This document shows, piece after piece, positions 24,301-36,300 of a DNA stretch of 64,000 bases. The DNA comes from Ophioderma brevispina (Eukaryota; Echinodermata; Ophiuroidea; Amphilepidida; Ophiodermatidae). Position 1 is the first letter of the stretch. Each line of letters opens with the position of its first letter. Both the position numbers and the translations under genes were made by a program. Under the pieces are notes generated by a model. The model did not search any database. It was not told the DNA's origin and was given only the letters and a program-made list of their open reading frames with translations. The DNA is taken from the NCBI GenBank assembly GCA_023653785.1, contig JAMKCH010014126.1, positions 62,001 through 126,000 on the forward strand, written 5' to 3'.

Positions 24301-27300
24301 GTATTTGTGTTGTTAGATCTAGGAGCACTTTCTCCGAACCACAAGGCAGGGGTCTGCTCGTGATTCTTGGAAAAGTGCAAAAAGGCATTTAGATTTAAGG
24401 GATAGAGAATTATTTTAGGGTCGTTTGGTCATGAATCTTACACACCTCCCAGATAAGCAAGCATTATATATGGCCAACAATGGTTCCCCATCGGTAATCT
24501 TGGAATCGGCCATCCGTGGATAACGTATATTGGGCCACTATTGAGTTTCCATGGCAATTGATAACGGCTTCATATCGGCATCCTTTAATGGCCTAATATT
24601 GGCGCATCATATTGGCAAGCGACCAACAGCCAATATAGAGCCCATTATTGGGATGACGTTGGCCCAATAATGGCTTAAGGCTAATTGTGTGCCTAAAAAT
24701 AGAAGGTGTGTGAGAAAGAAAAACAATCAAAACATACAGAAATTACGCTGAAATCTCTCAAGGACGATTGTTTTGATCAGAAACAATATTTCAAAAATAT
24801 TCTTTACGAGATACATACCTAATTCAATAAAAAAAATAACTATTTGACTAGCTCAAATTATTTAATTAATGATTTAAAAAAGCAGTGGTGAAAATAATAT
24901 TATTGCAAATAAAAAAATATGATATTTCCCAATATGGTTCAATATCTATACCAAGGAAGTGGTCAAATATTGTGCCAACATGCGCCCCCGGGCCCAATAT
25001 TGGTCCAATGTTGGGCCGTTGAGCAAATAATATTGGTCCGATAACTGTAGCCAATACTGGTCCAATATTGGTAATATTGGGCCAGAGTGGCCCAATATCT
25101 CCATGTTATCTGGGCTGTTTGTTGGTATTCCCAAGAATTCAGGTGAATACTTGGTAGGTACCGTAGGTATATGAATTGCTTTGAAGCAGAGGTGCTTCAA
25201 AACCCCCCCCCCCCACCCAAATTCAAGCCTTTGCGCCTAGCCCTAGGTATGTTGCGGTATTGTCACGAAGTAACCAATAAAATACTACAACGTTTACCGT
25301 TATTGGTGCATTGTTTTAACCCTAGTCTAACCGGTGGCGGTTGTTGCATCCCCAAGGGTTTCCGCTGCACCGAAAAGAATTAGGGTTAGGGTTCACAGTT
25401 ATTACCTACACCCAAAGCTTTATTAGTTTGATTTTTTTTTTATATAAAGGTATAATTTTATATCAACTGTCCCATTTTTGGAAAAAATAGGGGGGGTGGT
25501 GGTAGAAATAGAAAAATGTAGGGAAAATTTCCCATGCCCCCCTCTGCGCGCACTGCTAAGACTCCCATCTGTTCGATTCGCTGATCACCTAAATATCTAT
25601 CAGAAGTAATCCAGACCAGCAAAGCGGATGCCCCTCCCTTGAACAGAATATCACACCATTGATGTTACCAAAATTACCGGCAGACATTTTACCTCTGGAC
25701 ATTGTGATATGGACGCCCAAAGCAGAACAGCGACTTATCATTAAATCTAAAACCATGAAACCTCATAGAATGAACATTAGACTGCATGGCCCGGTTTGGA
25801 ATGAACTGGATATCAATTTTAGCCTCTCCTTGTTGCAATAATCAAAATAATAACGTAATGATGCATAATATTGCTTTTTGACACCAGATGGGTTATATCA
25901 TTGACACCATAAAATGTTAGTCCATCGAGAAGATTCTCGTTTTCACACGGACTAGCGAACCGAGCGCGTAGCGCGAGCCGCGCTCGTTGCTAGGTCACAG
26001 GGGGGATGGACACATGGGAGGAATGGAGGGTCCTTCTCGATGGACTTACAAAATGTATAGAGTGCTAAATAATGTCATTTAATTTCTAGAAAATCCATAG
26101 AAAATATCTGGAAATATTTATTTTTTTCCTCATCACGAACAAGTATTTTTTTCATAACTGGACAGTTTTTAAGGTAAACATAACTTTTATTTGACAGTGT
26201 CCGCAGACACCACTCCGCCTGTAGTGACCTGTCCATCGAACCAACAAGCAACTGTAGCTACAGCAGGACAGTCCACTGTTGTTACATATCCACCCGCTAC
26301 AGCAAATGACAATAGTGGTGCTGCTGTTTCGCTTGTATATAGCCCACCATCAGGTTCAATATTTAATTTTGAAACCACTAGAGTCACAGTAACAGCAACG
26401 GACCCGAGTGGAAACAGCGCACAATGTACTTTCACAGTCACGGTTTCACGTAAGTTAACATTGATTTTGATGTTTTCAATGTGTTTATTTATTTTTTACT
26501 TTGAAGTTATCCTTGTACTTTTTCTCATCTTTAATGCTTTGTGTGATAAAGCATCATCTACTATAGCTTCGAAAGCTTCTTTTCGCGACTGATGTAATAA
26601 TTTCTGGACAACCTCTATTTCTGGGTAACTTCTATGACGTCAGCACGACTTCCATAGTCTGTATATTTGCCATACAGATGACACGAAGGTCCAAACAACC
26701 AACCAGTGCAGATTACAAACCGACAGACTATACGTCTGCGTCGTCTGTGCAGCAAGGATACAAACTCTGACCGTCATGCTGACGAAATGGTAGAATTTTT
26801 CCATGCCAGACGTTACCCAGAAGTTATCACATCAGTCGCGATAAGAAAGGTCGAAACCATCATTTATTAAAAGTTTCAGAACACACTACAGATGATGAAA
26901 ACGATCATATTCATCTGGTACTTACTTACCTGCCCCCTCGATATCAGAAACTTCCACACCATCCGTACCGATCTGTAGTCACCAGTCAGATCGTCAAAAC
27001 ACCACCACTACAATCGTTTCGCAAGGATATCACATCCGCTCACACACTTGTTTATCATTCTGCTGAAGATAATAAAAGACACTAAAATCTTATATTTTAT
27101 CGCATTATGATATTAGTGCCTGCAGTGGACACAACACCGCCAACCGTCACTGGTTGCCCTACGTCACCAGTCATGGGTATTGGTACTGCGGGTACCACGA
27201 TTTCCGTGCCCTTTACAGCTCCAACAGCTTCGGACCCATCCGGACCTGTAACCACAGAATCTAATATTAATTCGCCAATTACATTACCGGTTGGTTTTGC

Positions 27301-30300
27301 TGCAGTTGTGGAATACACCTTTACTGATAGCGTGGGCAACGTTGCACGCTGTGTATTTACTGTGGCAACTTCAAGTAAGTAGTGCTAGGTTTGCAATGGT
27401 GTGTATTATAGAAAAACTGTGGGAGAAAAATAAGAGAGGGAGATAAGGGGACAAAGGGAGAGGAGGGAGAGAGAGAGAAAACGGGGCGATACGGACAGAA
27501 ATGCAGTAACTCTATCCCTTACAAACCTTAAAATGCCTCAATATTCTCCAATTAGGTTTTGAACAGCTAGCAATGCCAATTTTTATTGCGCAGAACGCAC
27601 ACTTCCGCTCATACACTTATATACACACTTGAAAAACATTTCAGGTGTTGTGACCGCCAAGTTTAGATTGAGCTGGCATCATTCGTGATTAAAATAAACT
27701 TTGAGAGTCATCTATGATGAGTTCAATAATTTTGACTGTATATTTCATCATTTATTGAAAACAGAAACGAATGTGAACAAAACTCATGGTAGATGTTGCT
27801 TGGTAAGCTGTGACCTAACATCTTTGTGCAGAACCAAGATCCATAACCTATTGCTGGACCTCATTTCTATTCAATTTACCACTATGTTTCTTTCATCATG
27901 TTCACCTTTGTTTCCTTTCGGAAAAAAAATGATGAAATATACGTTCAAGGTCAATTGAACGCACAGTAGAAACGTAAGGTTTATTTGTGAAAGAGGACAA
28001 GTATCTTGTACTTTGCGTCATGAAAAAATAGCTCAATCTTAATCGGGGTGGTGATAGCATCTAAAATATTTTCAACTGCATGGGTAATAATAATGGCTCT
28101 GTACTTTCAGATAAAAAGCAATTTGAAGTGCTTTATCCTCTGCATACCGAGCGGATTTACTGGATATCAACAGTGCTATTATTTGCTCGAGTCAATGCAG
28201 CATGATGCACTGATATTTAGGGAAAGAAATTGTGATGACATTTTATTCATTTCCAAAAAAATGTGCAACTTTTGGACTTGACATACCCCCGAGTATTGAA
28301 CGGTATAATATTTAATAATAACCTGTGCAGAAATCAGTTACTTCGCCGAAGTCATTATGCAAGCATCTTTCTCTCTTTGATTTCACGGAGTAATAGCGCT
28401 ACCTCACTAAAATGACATGACCTATAGCTTGACTTTGAGCGGGTGGAAAAGCTAATGGACGAGCGTACTGGAAGGACTTGTTCATTTAACAAAATTGATT
28501 TTGTCTATTTTTGTAGAAAAAAAACTTTTGCTACGTTTTTTACCAGTCTAAATGTTGCGCGTAAAGTTACGGTTTTGCAATAAAAACGGCATGTGTTTTG
28601 TTCAATTTATATATTATAGCTCTAGGTAAAGAAAAAACAAGTAAATACATTTTAAAGAGGTCTTCAAATGCAGTTTTGAAAGTCCTGCACTTGTGTCGTT
28701 TCTTTAGAGGCTATTCACGTTAACTCATGGATGGCCTCTAACAAAAGATGCTCGTCCCCGCAGTAATCGTCTCTTAAGCCCATGATATATTTCCAGTCGC
28801 AGCGAGCGAGTGGCGCGTGCAATGCCGGATTTTGACCCAAGATCAAGTTTTGCGCATGCTCATGTGCAGAAACCACTCGCTGCGACAGCAATTATATCAT
28901 GGGTTTTATACCAATTCAATACATGACTTCAAAGAACATGTTTTGCCGTTCAAACTAAGTGTGACCTAAATTTGGCGGGCGGCTATTTCAAAACATTTTT
29001 TTCATAGTACGCGCATGTTGTTCTTTTGAGTCTTAAACAGAATTGAGTAGTCGTAATTAGGATATGCAACTTACAGAATATCCTCCATTAATATTGCTTA
29101 TGTTAACAACACATCAGCTCCAGGCGGACCACCCATATCGAACTGTCCATCAAACATCGAAGATACATATACACCAAGTGAATTCCTTAAACAAGTTACT
29201 TGGACGGAGCCAACAAGTACCGCTGGTAGTTTTGCCTTGAGAGTACCGGGCGCCCCGGGTACTTTCTTTGGTCGTGGTTGCACAGCTGTGTATTACCGCT
29301 TTGAGCAAGGAGGAGCTTCGAATGTTTGTTCCTTTGCAGTATGTTTAAGGCCTGCAACAAGTAAGTACAACCAAATTGATGATGTGCCTTTGCTAATTAA
29401 TAGAGCTCAAAAAAGAATATGGATTTTAACAACAAATTTACTAAGTGCGTTTAGCTCATTCAAACATTATAATATCCGGCAAGATAAATGCCAGAACAAT
29501 TTGACACTCGTGACTCGCTTGCAGTTCAGAATCATGGTAGGTGATTGTCAGATCATCAGATGTAAATAAAAGAAGCTAAATAAGCCTATTCTTAGTTTCG
29601 TATGTAATAATCTAATTTGTATCAGTTGATTTCCAGAGCAAACGGAGCTTATTTATATTTCAGGTTTCTTCAAAAGTGGGTAGCACATTAATTGAACACA
29701 TTACATGAATTATCTAAACCGGAATTACTTTAGTTGACATTGTTTGTTATTTACATGTATGTTTGACGTTGTTTTGCACTTTGATGGGTTCACAATACAC
29801 CAACCAAATAGTTTACATTTACCTTAAAGAGACACTGGCACATTTGAAAAATAGTGCGCCCTCAAGATTTTTCAAAATCGATATTTTTGCATGGTTGTAA
29901 AGCTTTTATATACAAAAGCCCTCACCCGAAATGATTAAGCCCAAATCAGCTTCCTTATGGGTAAACAGAACGATTTTATAATTAACGTCGCCGGCGACGC
30001 TTAATTCAGCAGACGACGAAAATGGCGTTTAACACAAGAACACGCACGCTGTATGCATGTTTCCCACGCTATGCACGCTGTTTGACCGGTCTATAGCCTT
30101 TGTGGTTTTAATATCAGTGAGTACGAGTCAAAAATATTCGTGTAATATACACATTTGTTGATTAAAGTTATGGAAAACTTAAAAGTTGGCCTACAATTAC
30201 CTGGATGTCTTTATCCTCATATCAATGTCCCTATCTGTTTTGGGTATGTTATTTTTTATGTGTAAAATATATCGCTGTTCTTCCAATGGCCTAGACTTTC

Positions 30301-33300
30301 ATTTGAGAGCAAATTGAAGAAATTTCATATTTTGTGAAAATGTGCCAGTGCCGCTTTAAAGGTGCAACGAGAGATTTCAAGTCATCCATATTTTCTGTGA
30401 TATGTAGTGATTTCATATAGATTAGATGCTCAATAGATATCCTACCTTTTATTGGGTCACAGAAATAACTTAAAATGAAAACAAATGGCGATTTGTATAT
30501 GCTTATATTTCAATAGAAAACAGGCTGAATTTCGTATTTGCTCCTGTACGAAATTAGAAATTTCACAATTTTTGTACCAAAGAAACAGTTCTCAGCTTAA
30601 TCCTTACAGATGGGGATATTTTTGATATAAAGTTTTACACCAGTGCAAAAATCAGAATTTTCACATTTTGTCGGGACACCTGTTATTTGAAATCTATCGT
30701 TGCACCTTTAAAAGTGGTTAAATTAAGATCTGTGGAAGAGGTATTTTTTTCAGTTTCAATGTATATGGTTACATAAAATGTGCACCTGGACAGATTCAGA
30801 CCAGCAACTCCTTGAATGCAACTCAGGCACTCTTATATCACTGGGACATGAATGACAGATGATCGTAGAAGCGTTAGAGGGTGTTTTCGTAACCTGACCA
30901 GGTTTGCCTGACCACTATATATGAATTCAACGACCTTAACGGAATAAAGCTGTAAAGGTTGTTGAATTTATAGTGGTCAGGTAAATCTGGTCAGGTTACG
31001 GAAACACTGAGCCCTAGATTCAATATATTATATCTAAGGTTTGATGGTTGTTCCTAGCGAATTGCGTCGAACCAAAGACTTATATTCATTTAATCTTATG
31101 CATGTATAATCAGCTGTCATCCGTAGCTAAGTGGTTAAGAGTGCTTTTGTATTATTATTGAGAACGCATGTTTTTCAACGTACAAACAAAAGTAATAAAA
31201 AATATTAACAAAGACCCAAATAGAACCACAGAGTAATCCCCAAGTTTTCCCCCAAAACAGTCGACAGAAATAGACAAATAACTTTAAAAGAAATTTGTTT
31301 GAAGTCTGAAATATTTTGAGGTTGTAATGTGTTCTGTTTGTTTTCCTCTGATGTCATTTTATCAAGAAAAATTATTGCATATTTCCCTTGATACAGCTTC
31401 TTTTGTCAAGGCATGTCGAGAACTACTTTTACCGATTTGGGGAGGAGTAAGTCATTTGAATTATCGGTGATGCTTGTAAAGATAATTTGAAAAGTTTGGT
31501 AATCACAAGAACACAATGTTGCCATTTTTAAATGCAAAGAGTAATGATTTCAATCCACACTCATTGTCTAGTTCCTTTAAAAGGTAATCCCTTTTGACAC
31601 TTAAGTGTCGGGGGGGGGGGTCCATGGTACCCAACATTTTTTTCTCGATTTCTCGGATACGCAATAAATGTTTGAAGGAGTTTTGGCTGTTTGTTTGATT
31701 TATGAATACGCTTCTGCTGATACAAAAAATAAAAACCTTTAAATCCACCACAGCTTCATTTTAATATAACCCTTTATTCTGATAGCATCAATTTTAATTT
31801 TGTCGTGACTGCGCGTGGTCTGTGTAAGTCTATGGGAAAGACCAAGGTGAATTTGAACTTTCTGAGAAAAATACCAGATGGTATAAATTTGGCTATATTG
31901 TGCTATAATTATTTGAATTGGTTATTTTAGAGAAGATATAATCAATTTTGGGTTCAAACTCTTATATCGGAGTTGATGAGGATGAAAATGTGCGAACCAC
32001 TTTTAGTTTCGTGAACAAACTCCCATGGGAAAGTGGTTATCTGAGTTGGGACCCTAGACACCCCCCTCCTTGGGCATGCACTAACGGGATTTTTATTAGC
32101 TTGCGTACTTAAGTCTTAATATGTTTATAGAAAAATCGATTAGATGGATTCTCGATCTTTACCCCAGTATTTAAGCATGTTCAATCAAAGCTCTTCATTA
32201 TCCTGGTAATTATCGGTATCCCAAATAGGTAAAACTGGTTCTCAACATGCCTTCACAAGCGAAGCTGTATCAAGAGAAATTTTCAATATTTTTCTTCATA
32301 ATGACAACAGATGAAGACACACATACACATTGCAACCGCATAATAATTTTTGACTTTTCTTTTAAAGTTGGTCAATGTCTATTTTCTGTTGACTGTTTTT
32401 TTTTGTTGACAAACGGTAGACAAAGTAACAAATACAGTATTTGACTTTCACAACAGCGGACACAACGCCACCTACATTGATTTGTCCACAAAACCAACAA
32501 GCAACCGTAGCGGCAGCTGGCCAAACAACACCAGTCCAATTCCAGGTAACAACATCGGATAACAGTGGTGGAGCTGTCTCACTTTCGTACAGCAATGGCA
32601 ATGCACCAGGTTCAGCATTTGGTGTGGGCACAACCCCAATCACTGTAACAGGGACAGATCCAAGTGGGAACACAGCGACATGTTCATTTAGTGTTACCGT
32701 TTCTGTTGCAGGTACATCAAAGTCGTCATTATACTGACTACCCAGAGGGTGTTTTGAATCGACCCCACAATGCATTGCAATGTGCCTATACTATACTGTA
32801 CAAAACTTATGTTAGTACTTAAGGATAAAAAGTGTTCCAAAAGTTTAAGAACCACAGGACATGTCATAATCATGCTAAAAATTCCCTAAGTACTAATGCT
32901 TTGTGGGTGAAAATGAGCATAGAAGTCAGGATTTTTATGTGTAAGGGGTGGGTCTACGTTTTTTTGCCCAATTTTCGATTGCAATTTTCTTGACTTTACC
33001 AATATGTTACATATGCATGTTGTATATCATATTGTAGCCCATGTTGAAAAGTTTTGAAAAATGGTCATTATTTTGATCTTGTTGCCATGGCAACTGAACA
33101 GGGCCTCTGAATGGCTAAACACGAGAACAAACGTAACTGCTTACCAGTAACTTACACCATACTTGGGTAGAAGGTGCATGGGTACAATGCGCAGAAAACC
33201 ATGAAGCCGGATTTTTGAAATGGTTGCCATGGCAACCAGGAGCTGACCAATTAGGGAACTTTATGCCATAATTCAAAATTGAAGCCCTAATTCAAAAATC

Positions 33301-36300
33301 TGGCTTCATGGTTTCACAGCCCTTTGGATGCTTAATATCTGTACCAAATTTCATGTTGTTACGACCTTTCGTTTTTGAGTTACGTTGGGTTCCCGTTTCA
33401 TAAATGCCCGATTTTCATCATTTGAGATATTGAGCGAAACATAATCGAAAATATTAAAATTAGCAAAAAACTATTAATTTGGCCCACAATTTGGAAATAA
33501 TTGTTCTTTTATTTTAAAATATAAATTATTACATTTTTGAGTGCATTTTGGTGCAATTTGGGGATGATCTAATGGGTTAAATTAATTTTTTTAAATAATC
33601 GTCTTAAATATCACTGGGTGAGTGATAATAAAGAAATACAAAATTTCGAGCTGGTTTGATGCATAATGATTTTATGTAATGTTTGAATAAATTAATTTTG
33701 AAAAAGCTTGTAATATGTGGTCATAATAAAAAAAATATTTGCTTAAAAATCACAGGGTGAGCACTTTTTACATACAAATGTATACAAAAATGCATCGAAC
33801 GTGCAAGACTTGCTTACTTTAATCGAGCATAAAATTTGAATGGAATGTCCTATTTATCTCAAACAAAAAGCAAATGAAAGCTGAAAGTTTACACTTTCCT
33901 ATCATGCTATAATCTCAATTGTGCTAGTAGACTCATTTTCTTCAATTTGAAAACATACAGAATAGGATTTTTGTGGGATCACATGACCCTGTTGAGGTGA
34001 AATTTCCAAAAACTGGTGCATTGTGGGATTGACTCAATACACCCTCTGCTGACTACCTAATTATCCACAAAGCACGGGGAGGCACTCCTATTTTGGAGGT
34101 GACGCATAAGCCAATGTAAGGCTGTTAAGACCAACATTTTTACCACCAATGTTACCCATATTTTTTTAAATGTTATCACTGCTCTTGTTTGTAAGAGTGC
34201 TCGTCTTAATTGTACTCACATCGTAATCTACCTCAACCCTGCTAGACATATTTCCGCGGTACTCATAAGAATTTAGCAGCCAATCGCTGGTGTAAGGTCG
34301 GTGTATCAGACGCGATTCATGTACTTGTACGTGAAATGGTGATTTTCTATTCTGTTCGATTGATCCCCACACAAAAATTTCCCACTCGAGTCCTGCAAAC
34401 AAACGAATCGGTCTTAGCCATAAATCCATCCTAAATCAGAAAGTCGCTAAAAGATCGCTAAAACACGATAACGATATATGACGTATTTGTTGTTGAACCA
34501 GGGTGAATTTGGCACTGAGAAATTGAGAACTCGTCCGTTTAAAAAAATCTCCATCGCACCATTAGATGTTAGCGATTGTTTGATTATATCGTCGTGGGTT
34601 CTGCATAGTGTCGAATCAGCATAAATGCTAGTTCTGAGAAAACGGCTTTTGAAAGTTTGAGTTACTTATAAATGCATGTAATTAAATTAAATGAATGGAA
34701 ATGGCTATTTTAAGGGGTGTATGTTAAAGATATGAATGGTTACTAACTGACGACAGTATTAAAATACTAAGAAACAACTGTTTTCTTATTCAAAATGGCC
34801 ACTGAATGTGATTTGACAGTTTGTCAAAACCCAAATGTTTGACTCGCTGTGTTCTAAGGAGTCGAATACGTATTCGACTGCATGAAACCCGTTGATTTCT
34901 AATGTTGGTATGGTGAGATTACTATAGCTACGGGTTTTTACTATTTTAAAATGATGATGCCGATGATGCCACGATGATAAGAATAACGATGACGGTGATG
35001 ATGGTGGCAATAACGATGAAATAAGGAAACATCGAGCTTGACGACGATAATGATGCTACTGATCAATGATGATGATGATTATGATGATGATGATGATGAT
35101 GATGACGACGACGATGATGATCACGATGGTGACAATGACGATGATGACGACGATGACGATGATGATGATGATAATGATGACGACGATGACGATGACGATG
35201 TTATCATTGTGTTTATGCTACAAACATGCAAATTTGTATACAAAACGACTCCATGCTATGAAAAATTCACTGTTGCGAATTACTAATCGTTCGTTATAAT
35301 ATTAGCGAAGACCGGACCCGAGACCACGAATTTACAACCTCTTACCAATTTGGCTCCTTAAAATTAATATCTGTAATAGTCGCCATATATTTTAACTCAT
35401 TTTTGCAGAAAAAACAACACAAATTTCAGGTGTAAATAAAACCCGGTAGACCAGGAACAGGTGCCGAGGCATGTTTTCTAAAAATCTAAAGAGGATGCAT
35501 GTTGCAACACACAATGAATATTGGCTAGAACTGTTCAAAAATGAGATCAGAAAATATTTAAAATGTAAATGGAATGTTTCATAAGCAAAAGGTTTGGAGG
35601 ATAAAAGTGGTATATAAAACTTTAAACAACCATATTTTTCTCGTTTTCTTAAAATTTCAAATTACAATATATAGTTCACATCTTTTAAAGTAGTACACGG
35701 CTTACAATTATACCCAAACTTGAAACGACATCAAACAGTTAATGGGTAATCATGTCATAGCAAAATCTAACCTATTAAACAATTTAGAGGGCCAGTAAAG
35801 CTTATACAACAACTCCCCAGGAAAATATCAATTTATTCCTAAAAGGGCGATTTTTTTAAAATGATTGTATTAGTCATTTTTTAGTTTGCAGAATATCCAA
35901 AGTTAAGAATCAAAAGAAATCAAACTTTCACAATATGTTTACCAGTCTATTTTGTAACACGGTTTACTAAGGGGTTAGGGTGTAGCGGTGCATGGTAAAC
36001 ACCTCGAGAACATTATTATAAAGCAATAGATGATGTCGATGTGGTTCGTTGATAGCTTTGGGTCTCCGTTTGTATTGCTATCCAACCATAACTTTGTCAC
36101 CTTCGTCCAATGTACGTCAAAGTTCAAACGTTGGCAAAAAATGGTCATATAAGAGTAGAAATTGAAAAAATGAAATTTTGCATCAAAACAAGGTAGGAAT
36201 ATTGGGATTTCATGCGGGTTTTGGCACCAAAATGATATGGAAAAAATGACTAGTTTTTAATCAACATATAATTTTAGAGGCATACAGTGCACAATCTTAA

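Noticed and set aside
26197..26205. Alternative acceptor inside H2 (CCGCAG)
   Set aside because: It is in frame and possible, but the upstream acceptor has the better pyrimidine context and keeps the residues before DTTPP seen in H1 and H5.
26187..26441. Minus-strand frame over exon H2, and similar ones over H1, H3, H4, H5 and H10
   Set aside because: They are antisense shadows of HYR exons; the + strand frames carry the domain signatures.
35038..35299. Open frames rich in Asp or Met/Thr
   Set aside because: They are translations of the GAT/GAC microsatellite and carry no domain or splice context.
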